DNA of 64,000 nucleotides from Thiomonas intermedia (GTDB lineage: Bacteria; Pseudomonadota; Gammaproteobacteria; Burkholderiales; Burkholderiaceae_C): the NCBI RefSeq assembly GCF_002028405.1, contig NZ_CP020046.1:2046001-2110000 (forward strand), given 5' to 3'. A program made the translations under genes and the position numbers. The first letter of the stretch is position 1, and every line of letters starts with the position of its first letter. This document shows, piece by piece, positions 52,230 to 61,174 of this stretch. The notes below the pieces were generated by a model that did not search any database, was not told where the DNA came from, and was given only the letters and a program-made list of their open reading frames with translations.

Positions 52230-53075
52230 TTATTTGTCAGAATCAGTCAGGCCCTTGACGAACCAGTGCTGCATCAGGAGCACGACGATCACAGGTGGCA
52301 GCAGAGCGAGTAAAGCGGTGGCCATGATCAGATCCCAGCGCGGCAGGGCAAACGCCGCGCCAGCGTTGATCATGCCCTGCATGCCCATGACGACCGTGGT
52401 GTAGCCGGCGTCCGTGGTGGTGAGCAGCGGCCAGAGATACTGGTTCCAGCCATAGACAAAGACAAGGACGAAGAGGGCTGCAATATTGGTTCGCGATAGA
52501 GGCAACACCATATCCAGGAAAAAACGTATTGGCCCGGCGCCGTCGATGCGCGCCGCATCGGTAAGGCTGCGCGGCAGTGTCATGAAAAACTGGCGAAACA
52601 GGAAAGTGGCAGTCGCAGAGGCGATGAGCGGAAGAATGAGACCGCTGTAGCTGTTGAGCAGCTGCAGGTTGGCCGTGACCTGATAGGTCGGGAAGAACCG
52701 AACCTCGATGGGCATCATCAGGGTAAAGAAAATCAGCCAGAACGCGGCCATGCGCATTGGAAACCGGAAGTACACCACCGCGTAGGCCGAAAGGATGGAG
52801 ATGAACAGTTTGCCGATGGTGATGCCCAGCGCCATGATGAAACTGTTGAGCAGCATGCGCCACACGGGAATGGTGCCTGGCAGACCCTTTTCCAGTACCG
52901 AACGAAGGTTGTCGAGCAACATGCCGCCAGGCAGGAGGGGGAAGTGCCCAAGCAGGGCCTGCGGTCGATGGCTGGCCGCAACGACCGCAAGGTAGAGCGG
53001 CAGCGCGACCACGACAGCCATGGCGACGAGCACGAGGTGGCGCAGCCCAGCCGAGCGAAGCAATCCGCTCTTCAT
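52230..53075 (-). CDS. ugpE: sn-Glycerol-3-phosphate ABC transporter permease UgpE
   Basis: A 281-residue permease with six predicted helices. The N-terminal LVLVAMAVVVALPLYLAVVAASH, the FYFRFPMR-like segment and the EAA loop LTDAARIDGAGPIRFF are typical of the second permease of the CUT1 class. Its start overlaps ugpA's stop by 4 bp. Confidence 0.91.
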   Translation of the reverse strand: MKSGLLRSAGLRHLVLVAMAVVVALPLYLAVVAASHRPQALLGHFPLLPGGMLLDNLRSVLEKGLPGTIPVWRMLLNSFIMALGITIGKLFISILSAYAVVYFRFPMRMAAFWLIFFTLMMPIEVRFFPTYQVTANLQLLNSYSGLILPLIASATATFLFRQFFMTLPRSLTDAARIDGAGPIRFFLDMVLPLSRTNIAALFVLVFVYGWNQYLWPLLTTTDAGYTTVVMGMQGMINAGAAFALPRWDLIMATALLALLPPVIVVLLMQHWFVKGLTDSDK

Positions 53076-54019
53076 TGGTAGTGTACCTTTCTGCCGATAT
53101 AGCGGAATTGCACAATCGTGAGCCCGGCGACCAAGGCCATCAACACTACGGACTGAGCTGCTGCGGAGCCGAGATTGAGGTTCTGGAAGCCGTCTTGATA
53201 AAGCTTGTAGACCAGGGTTTGCGTCGACTCACCCGGGCCGCCTTTGGTGACGATATTGATCAGTCCGAAGGTGTCGAAAAGGATGAATACGCTGTTCATT
53301 ACCAGCAGGAAGAAGCTTGTCGGTGCCAGCAGTGGAAAGACAATGGTCCAGAAACGGCGCACGGGTCCGGCGCCATCGAGTGCCGCCGCTTCGAGCAACG
53401 ACGCTGGGATGGCTTGCAGCCCGGCGGTGAAAAACAGGAAGTTGTAGGCGATCTGCTGCCAGGCGGTCATGGCGATGATGAGTAGCAGCGCCTGATTGCC
53501 ATCGAGGATGTAGTTCCAGTTCACACCCAGCGTGGCCAGCACCTGCGCACCCGCGCCGACTTGCGGCGAGAACATGAACACCCACAGCGAACCGGTGATG
53601 GCTGGCGCGACCGCATAGGGCCAGATGAACAGCGTGCGATAGACGCCTCGGGCTCGGGTCAGGCTGTCGGTCAGCACGGCCAGCAACAGCCCAAGTCCCA
53701 TGGCCAGCACGGTGGAGGTGATGGCATAGATCGCAGTCACCCGGAAGGCGCGCAGGTAGCTGTGTTCTTCGAACAAGGCGGCGAAATTGCTCAGCCCGAC
53801 GAACTGCTTGCTCAGCCCGAACGGATCGGCCTGATAGAAAGCGCCCGAGAGTGCCTGTACGGCCGGCCAGACGAAGAACAGCACCGTGATGGCAAGTTGC
53901 GGCGCGAGAAGAAAGTAGGGCAGGACGCGATGCGGAAACGGCGCTGCATCCACGACCTTGGGTGACTTCCTCGGACGCATGCGAGCCCCCGAGGTCGCGC
54001 CAGAGCGTGATGTACTCAC
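53072..54019 (-). CDS. ugpA: sn-Glycerol-3-phosphate ABC transporter permease UgpA
   Basis: A permease of about 315 residues. LPYFLLAPQLAITVLFFVWPA marks the first helix, and EAAALDGAGPVRRFW is the EAA loop. The frame opens at a GTG (54019) 3 nt after the ugpB stop, so coupled initiation is possible; an ATG at 53980 with GGGGG upstream is the alternative and would give an N-terminus closer to enteric UgpA. Confidence 0.91.
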   Translation of the reverse strand: MSTSRSGATSGARMRPRKSPKVVDAAPFPHRVLPYFLLAPQLAITVLFFVWPAVQALSGAFYQADPFGLSKQFVGLSNFAALFEEHSYLRAFRVTAIYAITSTVLAMGLGLLLAVLTDSLTRARGVYRTLFIWPYAVAPAITGSLWVFMFSPQVGAGAQVLATLGVNWNYILDGNQALLLIIAMTAWQQIAYNFLFFTAGLQAIPASLLEAAALDGAGPVRRFWTIVFPLLAPTSFFLLVMNSVFILFDTFGLINIVTKGGPGESTQTLVYKLYQDGFQNLNLGSAAAQSVVLMALVAGLTIVQFRYIGRKVHYQ

Positions 54020-54022
54020 GTT

Positions 54023-55357
54023 TTACTGGCCCGCTGTCTGTCCGAACTGTGCCAGGAGTTTGTCACCCTTATTCACCACGGCGTCCATGGCTTGTTGTGC
54101 TGTTTTCTTGCCCGCTAGCGCATCTTCAAGTTCGGCGCGGATGTTGTCGCGAATCTGTGGCAAGTAACCCAGACGGACACCCATGGTGAAAGGCTTGGGA
54201 GGCTTGTTGGTCAACTCACTGACTGCCACCATCGCGCCAGGATTTTTCTCATAGTAGCCCTCTGCTTTGAGTAGGGCGAAACCTGCATTGCTCACTGGTA
54301 TATAGCCGGTCGCCTTGGCCCAGTACGCCTGGGTCTTCGCTGAGCCAAGGAACTCAAGGAACTTCGCGACACCAGGGTAGTGATTGGCCGGAACACCTCG
54401 CATCACCCAGAGCGAGGCTCCGCCTACTGCGCTGTTCTGAGGTGCCGTCTTCAGGTTGGCGTCGTAAGGCATCGGGGCAATGCCGAAAGGAAACTTGGCC
54501 CCGGCATTGATGGACGAAAGTACGGATGAGCTGTCCATGTACATGGCGCATTCGCCACTGTTGAACAGTGGCGTGGCGTTGGTGCTGGCTGCGCCGGCAT
54601 ATTTGAAGATGCCAGCCTTCGACCAATCAACCAGATCGGCGACGTGTAGTACATAAGGCTTTTCATTGAGCAATAGCTTGACGTTCTTGGAAGACTTAAA
54701 GCCGTTGTCCTGGGTGGCGTAGGGTATGCCGTTCCAAAGCGAGAATTGCTCAAATTGAATCCAGTCAGGCCACCCCGTGGTGAATCCGCATTTGGAGCCG
54801 CTGGCCATCAGCTTCTTGCCGACTTCACCCATCTCTTGCCAGGTCTTGGGCGGCTGCACGCCGGCCTTGGCCAGCTGGTCCTTGTTGTAGAACAGAACCG
54901 GTGCTGATGAGTTGAACGGCATCGACACGAGCTTGCCCTGTGCATTGGAGTAATAGCTTGCCGCTCCGCCGATGAATTGGCTGGTGGAGAAGGGTATGTG
55001 CTCCTTGGCCATCAGCTCGTAGACCGGAACGTAGGCGCCCTTGGCCGACATCATGGTGGCGGTTCCCACATCGAAGACCTGCACGATGTCGGGCGGGTTT
55101 TTGGCGCGGAATGCGGCAACTGCCGACATCATGGTGTCGGGATAGGTGCCCTTGTTGACCGAGATCACCTCGTATTGCGTTTGCGAGGCGTTGAACTCAT
55201 CGACGACATGTTGCACGGTCTTGCCCAGTTCGCCACTCATGGCGTTCCAGAACTGGATTTTGATTCTTTCGGCGGCTTGACCGCTGGTGATGCCGCCAAG
55301 GCTGAAGGCTAGGCCAATGCTGGCCAGGGTGAAAACGTGTCTTGCTCTCATGGTCAC
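54023..55357 (-). CDS. ugpB: sn-Glycerol-3-phosphate-binding periplasmic protein UgpB
   Basis: A 444-residue binding protein with a signal peptide (ASIGLAFSLGGITSGQA). The mature start ERIKIQFWNAMSGELGKTV, and later MPFNSSAPVLFYNKD, GWPDWIQFEQFSLWNG and WVMRGVPANHYPG, match UgpB. It binds glycerol-3-phosphate or glycerophosphodiesters. It is first in ugpB-A-E-C-glpD, and a Pho-box-like element stands about 95 bp upstream. Confidence 0.94.
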   Translation of the reverse strand: MTMRARHVFTLASIGLAFSLGGITSGQAAERIKIQFWNAMSGELGKTVQHVVDEFNASQTQYEVISVNKGTYPDTMMSAVAAFRAKNPPDIVQVFDVGTATMMSAKGAYVPVYELMAKEHIPFSTSQFIGGAASYYSNAQGKLVSMPFNSSAPVLFYNKDQLAKAGVQPPKTWQEMGEVGKKLMASGSKCGFTTGWPDWIQFEQFSLWNGIPYATQDNGFKSSKNVKLLLNEKPYVLHVADLVDWSKAGIFKYAGAASTNATPLFNSGECAMYMDSSSVLSSINAGAKFPFGIAPMPYDANLKTAPQNSAVGGASLWVMRGVPANHYPGVAKFLEFLGSAKTQAYWAKATGYIPVSNAGFALLKAEGYYEKNPGAMVAVSELTNKPPKPFTMGVRLGYLPQIRDNIRAELEDALAGKKTAQQAMDAVVNKGDKLLAQFGQTAGQ

Positions 55358-55451
55358 TCCATCGATCGGGGAAGGTGAAATTCAAACGACAACACGATAT
55401 GTCTCGTCGCGCTTGTGTCGGGCTGGGGAAGGGTCACTCTAGTAGGCCGAC

Positions 55452-55469
55452 TTGACGCCTATGTGACAG
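55452..55469 (-). promoter_or_regulatory. Pho-box-like sequence facing ugpB
   Basis: On the minus strand the site reads CTGTCAC-ATAG-GCGTCAA, matching 13 of 18 positions of the enteric PhoB consensus (CTGTCAT-AWAW-CTGTCAY), with the two 7-mers in the required 11-bp register. A TAGAGT (TANNNT) follows at about -10 distance. ugp operons are established Pho-regulon members. Confidence 0.6.
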
Positions 55470-55812
55470 GTTGATGAATGTATACAAAATGCGTGGCGAG
55501 ATGCTGCATTCGCGACCGCGCTTTGTCAATTCGGGGAGATGTGGGATGCTATTCATGAAGGGCGTCAGTCTTGGCGCGCTAGTGTTTGATCGACACCGTG
55601 TGTCTACCACTGGATAGCGATGAGCCGGGCGGCCTTCGTACGGCGCAGTGGCTGTGCTGAGAGGTTATGTCCGCGACGAAATGCAAGCGCTGCAACAAGG
55701 GCTAGCAACAGTCACAATCGGCCGCTTGGGCATCCTCTGATGTGCGCGACCATAAGGGAAAGGGATAGAGAAAGGGACGACTATGCCGCCGCAATTTTTT
55801 GCCGCAGAATTA

Positions 55813-55830
55813 CCGTCATCAATGTGTCAT
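55813..55830 (+). promoter_or_regulatory. Pho-box-like sequence facing the phosphodiesterase operon
   Basis: CCGTCAT-CAAT-GTGTCAT matches 15 of 18 consensus positions, with correct 11-bp spacing between the direct repeats. TACGCT lies ten bases beyond as a possible -10. It sits 53 bp before the start at 55883, which also argues against the longer frame starting at 55799. Confidence 0.7.
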
Positions 55831-55882
55831 CTGGCGTATCTACGCTTTTTTGGTTTTCTTCATAACAACCTGGAGTCATTCC

Positions 55883-57019
55883 ATGACCAGCCGTTCACGC
55901 GACACCCGCCGCAGCTTCCTCAAACTCACCGCTGGCGCTGCGGGCGCCAGTCTCGGGTCTGCCCTCATTCCCGGCTTTGTCGGACAAGCGTTTGCAGCGG
56001 CCGCCACGCCGGCTGACAAGGCGCTCATCGCCGCGGCCAAGGCCGAGGGCAAGCTCAATGTCATCGCACTGCCGCCTGACTGGGCCAACTACGGCCAGAT
56101 GATTGCCGAGTTCTCCAAGCTTTACGGTATTCACGTCAACAGCGCCTCGCCCGACGCCAGCTCGGCGCAGGAGTTGCAGGCGATCAAGTCGCTCAAGGGA
56201 CAGAGCCGCGGGCCGGACGTGGTGGACGTCGGACCGTCGTTCGCCCTCGCGGGTGTGCAGGAAGGTCTGTTTCAGCCCTACAAGGTTGCCACTTGGGCGA
56301 GCATTCCCGACAACATGAAGGACGCGGGTGGCCTGTGGTGGGGCGACTATTTCGGTGTCATCTCGCTCGGCGTGAATCGCAAGGTGGTGAAGAATCCGCC
56401 GAAGTCGTGGGCCGATCTGCTCAAGCCGGAATACAAGGGCATGGTCACGCTCAATGGCAGCCCGCTGGGTGCCGCCGCGGCGTTCTCCGGGGTGTATGCG
56501 GCAGCCCTGGCCAACGGCGGTTCGCTCGACAACATCGAGCCGGGCATCGAGTTCTTCGCCAAGCTGGCCAAGGCCGGCAACTTCAATCCGTCCGACGCGA
56601 CCTCGGCCAGCCTGGTCTCGGGTCAGACGCCGATCGTCGTCAACTGGGACTATCTCAATCTCGCCGATGGCCAGAAGAACAAGGGCATGGTGGACATCGA
56701 GACGGTGCTGCCGACGGGCGGCCATCCTCTGGGCGGCTTCTACTGCCAGGCCATCAGCAAGTTCGCGCCCAATCTCAAGGCGGCGCAATTGTGGGAAGAG
56801 TTCCTGATGTCGGATGCCGGCCAGCTCATTTACCTGGAAGGCTTCGCGCACCCGGCCCGCTTCTCCGACATGGTGGCGCGCGGTGTGGTGCCCAAGGCCC
56901 TGCTCGACAAACTCCCGCCGGCCGAGCCGTACAAGCAGGCCCAGTTCCCGAACAAGGAACAGACTGAAAAGGCGAAAGCCACGCTGCAGGCCAATTGGGC
57001 CAAGATGGTTCACGTCTGA
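55883..57019 (+). CDS. Tat-exported ABC substrate-binding protein (phosphodiester/phosphonate candidate)
   Basis: A 378-residue family 1 solute-binding protein. The N-terminus TRRSFLKLTAGAAG is a twin-arginine signal, followed by a hydrophobic core and GQAFA cleavage. The body has DVVDVGPSFALA and PTGGHPLGGFYCQAIS, as in PotD/AEP-type binding proteins. Ordinary annotation would call it spermidine/putrescine-like. The operon contains a GpdQ-like phosphodiesterase and carries a Pho box, so a phosphorus-containing substrate such as a glycerophosphodiester is more likely (inference). Confidence 0.8.
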   Translation: MTSRSRDTRRSFLKLTAGAAGASLGSALIPGFVGQAFAAAATPADKALIAAAKAEGKLNVIALPPDWANYGQMIAEFSKLYGIHVNSASPDASSAQELQAIKSLKGQSRGPDVVDVGPSFALAGVQEGLFQPYKVATWASIPDNMKDAGGLWWGDYFGVISLGVNRKVVKNPPKSWADLLKPEYKGMVTLNGSPLGAAAAFSGVYAAALANGGSLDNIEPGIEFFAKLAKAGNFNPSDATSASLVSGQTPIVVNWDYLNLADGQKNKGMVDIETVLPTGGHPLGGFYCQAISKFAPNLKAAQLWEEFLMSDAGQLIYLEGFAHPARFSDMVARGVVPKALLDKLPPAEPYKQAQFPNKEQTEKAKATLQANWAKMVHV

Positions 57020-57924
57020 TGCAGCGGCCTGCCATGGAGCAGGCTGGGAGCGCCGCGGGCACCCAGCCTGTTCGCCCGCGCGGCGGGCACTGGGGCGCGA
57101 TGATTTTCATCGGGCCCTTTCTGCTTTATGTCGCCGTCTTCTTGCTGCTGCCCACGCTGCGCCTGTTTTCGCAGGCGTTCAGTGGTGACCATGGTCTGAC
57201 GCTGCAGTATGTCGAAGCGCTCGGGCAGCCGCAGACGGTCAAGGCCTTCATCAACTCCATCGTGCTGTCGGCGGTTTCGGCGGCCGTTGGGTTGATCGTT
57301 GGTGGACTGGTGGCCTATTTTCTTCTGCGGCCGCAGGCGCCGCGGGGCTTGCGTTCGCTGGTGACCTCGTTCAGCGCGGTGGCGGCGAACTTTGCCGGCG
57401 TGCCGTTGGCGTTCGCGTTCATCGCCACGCTGGGCAGCCTGGGCATGGTCACGCTGTGGCTGAAGAATCTTGGCATCGACCTGTATGGCACTGGCTTCAG
57501 TCTGTATTCCATGAGCGGACTGATCGTGGTGTACGCGTATTTTCAGGTGCCCTTGATGATCATTGTCATCATCCCCGCCATCGAAGGACTGCGCCGCGAG
57601 TGGCGCGAAGCGTCGGAAAGCCTGGGCGCCGGTAGCTGGACGTATTGGCGCCACGTCGGACTGCCGATTCTGCTGCCTTCGCTGCTGTCGGCCTACTTGC
57701 TGCTGTTCGGCAATGCCTTCTCGGCCTACGCCACGCCCTATGCGCTGACCTCCGGCATCATTTCGCTCGTTCCCATCGAGATCAGCAATGTGCTCTCGGG
57801 CAATGTGATGCTTGCGCCGCAGACCGGCGCGGCGCTGGCGCTGGGCATGATCGTGGTGATGGTGGGCGTCATGCTGCTGTACGCGCTGGCCGCGCGCCGC
57901 GCGGGCCGTTGGAGCGGCAAATGA
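57019..57924 (+). CDS. ABC transporter permease (first of pair)
   Basis: A 301-residue permease with six helices. FIGPFLLYVAVFLLLPTLRLF opens the membrane region, and the EAA loop is REASESLGAGSWTYWRHV. The ATG (57019) shares one base with the stop of the binding-protein gene (TGATG). It works with the next permease and ATPase. Confidence 0.88.
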   Translation: MQRPAMEQAGSAAGTQPVRPRGGHWGAMIFIGPFLLYVAVFLLLPTLRLFSQAFSGDHGLTLQYVEALGQPQTVKAFINSIVLSAVSAAVGLIVGGLVAYFLLRPQAPRGLRSLVTSFSAVAANFAGVPLAFAFIATLGSLGMVTLWLKNLGIDLYGTGFSLYSMSGLIVVYAYFQVPLMIIVIIPAIEGLRREWREASESLGAGSWTYWRHVGLPILLPSLLSAYLLLFGNAFSAYATPYALTSGIISLVPIEISNVLSGNVMLAPQTGAALALGMIVVMVGVMLLYALAARRAGRWSGK

Positions 57925-58703
57925 GCGCGCGCCGCATGCACCCGACCGGGGTGATCGTGCTGCTGCTGGCTGGGCTTTATTTTGCCGTTCCGCTGGTGGC
58001 CACGGGGGTTTTCAGCCTGTGGGAGGGCGGGTCCCGCTATGGCTTTAACGCCTACGTGAGTCTGGTGCACAAGAGCGAGATGTGGGACAGCCTCTGGCTG
58101 TCCTTGCGCCTGGCGCTGGAGACCATCGCGCTCAGTCTGGTGGTGCTGGTGCCGGCCGTGTTCTGGATGCATTTGCGCGCGCCGCGCATGAAGCCACTGT
58201 TCGACTTTATTTCGGTGCTGCCCTTTGTCGTCCCGCCCATCGTTCTTGTTGCCGGGCTCACGGCGCTATTCCACGGGCCGGACTGGTTTGTCGGCACCGC
58301 CAACTATCTGGTCGTGCCCTATGTCATTCTGGCGTTGCCCTACACCTACCGGGCGCTGGACGTGGGCATGCGCGCACTGGATCTGCGCACCCTCACCGAG
58401 GCCTCGCACAGCCTGGGCGCGGGCTGGGGCGCCTTTCTGCTGCGTGTCCTGGTGCCCAACCTTGCCAGCGCGCTGGCGGGTGCGGCGCTGCTCACCATCG
58501 CCATCGTGATGGGCGAGTTCACCTTTGCGAACGTGCTGCTGTTCAACACGTTCGCGGTCTATATCAATTACATCGGCCAGACCTCGGCGACGGAAGCGGC
58601 GGCACTCACCCTGCTGAGCTTCCTCATCACCTGGCTGGCCATGCTCGGCGTGCTGCTTTCAGGGCGCGGCAAAGGGCAGGCGCAACTCGGAGGTGCGCAC
58701 TGA
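57921..58703 (+). CDS. ABC transporter permease (second of pair)
   Basis: A 260-residue permease. LLLAGLYFAVPLVATGVFSLW is the first helix and TEASHSLGAGWGAFLLRV the EAA loop; the helix GEFTFANVLLFNTF follows. The start overlaps the previous stop (ATGA), and its own stop overlaps the ATPase start. An open frame that begins at 57645 is a shadow in its upstream part. Confidence 0.88.
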   Translation: MSARRMHPTGVIVLLLAGLYFAVPLVATGVFSLWEGGSRYGFNAYVSLVHKSEMWDSLWLSLRLALETIALSLVVLVPAVFWMHLRAPRMKPLFDFISVLPFVVPPIVLVAGLTALFHGPDWFVGTANYLVVPYVILALPYTYRALDVGMRALDLRTLTEASHSLGAGWGAFLLRVLVPNLASALAGAALLTIAIVMGEFTFANVLLFNTFAVYINYIGQTSATEAAALTLLSFLITWLAMLGVLLSGRGKGQAQLGGAH

Positions 58704-59782
58704 TGGCGACGCTTGAGATCAAAGAGGTGGCCAAACGCTATGGCGACCGCACCGTACTGCACGACATCTCGCTGGACCTGACCAGCGGCGAGTTTGTTTC
58801 ACTGCTCGGCCCTTCGGGGTGTGGCAAGACCACGCTGCTGCGCATCATTGCCGGCTTTGAGCAGCCGGATCGAGGGCGGGTGGTGGTGGGAGGGCGCGAC
58901 ATCACCGCGCTGCCGGCCAATCAACGGCAGATGGGCATGGTGTTCCAGGCCTACAGCCTGTTTCCCAATATGAGCGCCGCCGACAATGTGCGCTTCGGCC
59001 TGCGGGTGCGCAAAATCGGCGCTGCAGAACAGACGCGCCGCATTGGCGACATGCTCGAACTCGTCGGACTTTCGGCGCATGCCGACAAGTATCCCCATCA
59101 GCTCTCCGGCGGGCAGCAGCAACGCGTCGCGCTGGCCCGCGCGCTGGCCATCCAGCCAACCCTGTTGCTGCTTGACGAGCCCTTGTCGGCGCTCGATGCC
59201 AAGGTGAGGGTGCAGCTGCGCGAGGAGATCCGCCGCATCCAGCGCGAGACCGGCATCACCACGGTATTCGTCACGCATGATCAGGAGGAGGCGCTGTCCA
59301 TCTCCGACCGGGTGGCGGTGATGTTCGAAGGGCGCATGGTGCAGGTCGGCGCGCCCGCCGCGATCTATCAGGAGCCTACCCATCCTTTCGTCGCGCAATT
59401 CATCGGCATCTCCAGTCGCCTGCCGGCGCGCGTCGTCGATGCCGATCAGGGCGTGATTTCCGTACTCGACCGTCCGCTGCACACGCCGCGTGCGCGCGGG
59501 CTGCAGCCCGACAGCGCCCTTCATCTCTATCTGCGTCCTGAAGGGGTGCAACTGCAGGCCGTAGACGGCAACGCGCCGCAGGGCGCGGTGCTGCAGGGCA
59601 CGGTGCGCGAAAGTACGTTTTTCGGGGCCATCACCCGCCTGCGGGTGGAGGTCGATGGCGGCCAGCGCGTGCTCGCCGACTTGTCGACCCACGAGGCCCT
59701 GAAGTTGCCCATCGGCAGCCGGGTGCACGTGGGCTGGCAGCTCGACGCCATGCGGCTGCTTCCGGCAGAGTTGCCTGCCTGA
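58703..59782 (+). CDS. ABC transporter ATP-binding protein (PotA/CysA-like class)
   Basis: A 359-residue ATPase with Walker A GPSGCGKTTLLR, Q-loop VFQAYSLFPNMSA, signature LSGGQQQRVALARA, Walker B LLLLDEPLSALD and FVTHDQEEALSI, and a C-terminal TOBE_2 domain (LRVEVDGGQRVLADLS). It energises the two preceding permeases. The phosphodiesterase gene starts 8 nt later. Confidence 0.9.
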   Translation: MATLEIKEVAKRYGDRTVLHDISLDLTSGEFVSLLGPSGCGKTTLLRIIAGFEQPDRGRVVVGGRDITALPANQRQMGMVFQAYSLFPNMSAADNVRFGLRVRKIGAAEQTRRIGDMLELVGLSAHADKYPHQLSGGQQQRVALARALAIQPTLLLLDEPLSALDAKVRVQLREEIRRIQRETGITTVFVTHDQEEALSISDRVAVMFEGRMVQVGAPAAIYQEPTHPFVAQFIGISSRLPARVVDADQGVISVLDRPLHTPRARGLQPDSALHLYLRPEGVQLQAVDGNAPQGAVLQGTVRESTFFGAITRLRVEVDGGQRVLADLSTHEALKLPIGSRVHVGWQLDAMRLLPAELPA

Positions 59783-59790
59783 GCGCCGGA

Positions 59791-60618
59791 ATGAAACTCA
59801 TCCATCTCACCGATCCCCATCTGACCACCCCGGGGCGCACCCTCTACGGCGTCGACCCGCTGGCACGGTTGCAGGCCGCGATCGACCACATTCGCGTTCA
59901 GCATGCCGATGCCGAACTGTGCGTCATCACCGGCGATCTCACGCACTGGGGCGAGGCGGCCGCCTATGACAGTCTGCGCGAGGCCTTGCGGGCACTGCCC
60001 TTGCCCGTGCTGCTGCTTATCGGCAACCACGATGCGCGCAGCCGCTTTCGTGCGGCCTTTCCCGAGGTGCCCGTCGACGAGAGTGGCTTTGTGCAGTGGA
60101 CGCACGACACCTCGGTCGGCCGCTTCATCCTGCTCGACACGGTGATTGGCGACGCCACGCAGGGGCGTCGATCGGCGGGTTACTTCGACGCGGGCCGGGT
60201 CGATTGGCTGCGGGCCAGGCTCGATGCGTCCCAGGCCGACGGCGCGCCGGTCTTTCTGTTCATGCACCACCCGCCGTTCGGAGTCGGCATCGAGGCCTTC
60301 GACGAGATCAACCTCGTCGCCGACGATGCGCTGGCTTTTGGCGAGCTGCTGCGTCAGTACCGCCACATCCGCCATCTGTTTTTCGGGCACATCCATCGTC
60401 CCATTTCAGGCAGTTGGCACGGCATTCCCTTCTCCACGCTGCCGGCGACGGCGCATCAGTCGGGGCTGGACTTCCTCTCCGGCACCGACCTGTTCACGCA
60501 TGAAGCGCCAGGCTATGGCGTGGTGCTGATCACGCCCGAGCAGGTGACGGTGCACATCAGCGACTTTACTTATCGCGGGCCGCAGATCGATCCGGCCAGC
60601 GAACGTCTCCAGGGTTGA
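59791..60618 (+). CDS. GpdQ/CpdA-family metallophosphodiesterase
   Basis: A 275-residue calcineurin-like phosphoesterase, the same length as GpdQ and CpdA. All metal ligands are visible: D8 and H10 (TDPH), D49 (TGDL), N79 and H80 (GNHD), His in MHHPPFG (about 159-160) and H200/H202 (GHIH). The tail STLPATAHQ also resembles GpdQ. It has no signal peptide, so it would hydrolyse imported diesters in the cytoplasm. GpdQ cleaves glycerophosphodiesters to glycerol-3-phosphate, which suits the neighbouring ugp-glpD operon; a cyclic-nucleotide phosphodiesterase is the alternative. Confidence 0.85.
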   Translation: MKLIHLTDPHLTTPGRTLYGVDPLARLQAAIDHIRVQHADAELCVITGDLTHWGEAAAYDSLREALRALPLPVLLLIGNHDARSRFRAAFPEVPVDESGFVQWTHDTSVGRFILLDTVIGDATQGRRSAGYFDAGRVDWLRARLDASQADGAPVFLFMHHPPFGVGIEAFDEINLVADDALAFGELLRQYRHIRHLFFGHIHRPISGSWHGIPFSTLPATAHQSGLDFLSGTDLFTHEAPGYGVVLITPEQVTVHISDFTYRGPQIDPASERLQG

Positions 60619-60657
60619 GGGCGGCGACGGGTCTCGCAATGACCCTGCTGGCGAATG

Positions 60658-60675
60658 TAGTTCGCATGAGAACTA
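60658..60675. promoter_or_regulatory. MarR-type operator upstream of the b561/YceI operon
   Basis: TAGTTCGCATGAGAACTA is an 18-bp palindrome with 6-bp arms TAGTTC and GAACTA. It lies 43 bp before the MarR start and is likely to overlap the promoter, whose -10 candidate TAATAT begins at its end. It is the obvious autoregulatory site. Confidence 0.7.
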
Positions 60676-60718
60676 ATATGGACTCATTCCATGCATTCGC
60701 TACCCGCACGCCCTGCCC

Positions 60719-61174
60719 GTGAAACCGACCTCTCCCTTCCTCCCCCTGGTGCGCGAACTCGTGCGTACGTATCAGGCCTTCGAGCGGTTGTCCGCTGGGC
60801 ATGTGCGCAGCATGGGGCTGACGCCGGCCCAGTTCGACGTGGTGGCCACGTTGGGCAATACCGAGGGCATGAATCCCAAGCAGCTCGGTGAAAAAACCCT
60901 CATCACCAAAGGCACGCTGACGGGCGTGGTCGATCGTCTGCTGGACAAATCTCTGGTGCAACGCTTGCCTGATCCCCACGATGGCCGCGGCCAGATCGTG
61001 CGTCTGACCGAAAAGGGGCAGGCGCTTTTCGAGGCGGTGTTCCCTACGCATGTGGCCTATATGGCCAAGGCGCTTGCGGGTTTCGACAGCACCCTGCTCG
61101 GGCCGACACAGCAGGCGCTGCACGCGCTGCGGCAGGTGCTGGAGCAGGCCGGCGGCACGGAGGACGACGCATGA
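60719..61174 (+). CDS. MarR-family transcriptional regulator
   Basis: A 151-residue winged-helix protein. LTPAQFDVVATLGNTEGMNPKQLGEKTLITKGTL is the helix-turn-helix region, and PDPHDGRGQIVRLTEKG is the wing. The only start consistent with the family N-terminus is GTG 60719; the nearby ATGs are out of frame. Its stop overlaps the ATG of the cytochrome gene (ATGA). Confidence 0.87.
   Translation: MKPTSPFLPLVRELVRTYQAFERLSAGHVRSMGLTPAQFDVVATLGNTEGMNPKQLGEKTLITKGTLTGVVDRLLDKSLVQRLPDPHDGRGQIVRLTEKGQALFEAVFPTHVAYMAKALAGFDSTLLGPTQQALHALRQVLEQAGGTEDDA

Larger units (their letters stand above)
55358..55882. other. Divergent regulatory region between two phosphate-related operons
   Basis: A 525-bp non-coding gap, AT-richer than its neighbours, between ugpB (minus) and the substrate-binding protein gene (plus). 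It contains one Pho-box-like site facing each way. Short open frames here (for example 55620-55865) lack ribosome-binding sites and run over the plus-strand Pho box, so they are not called. Confidence 0.6.

Noticed and set aside
55620-55865. An 81-codon frame in the gap between ugpB and the next operon
   Set aside because: It runs over the plus-strand Pho box and lacks a ribosome-binding site and any domain.
55799-55882. Longer start for the Tat-exported binding protein
   Set aside because: It would place the Pho box inside the coding region and put 28 residues ahead of the twin-arginine signal, which should be N-terminal.
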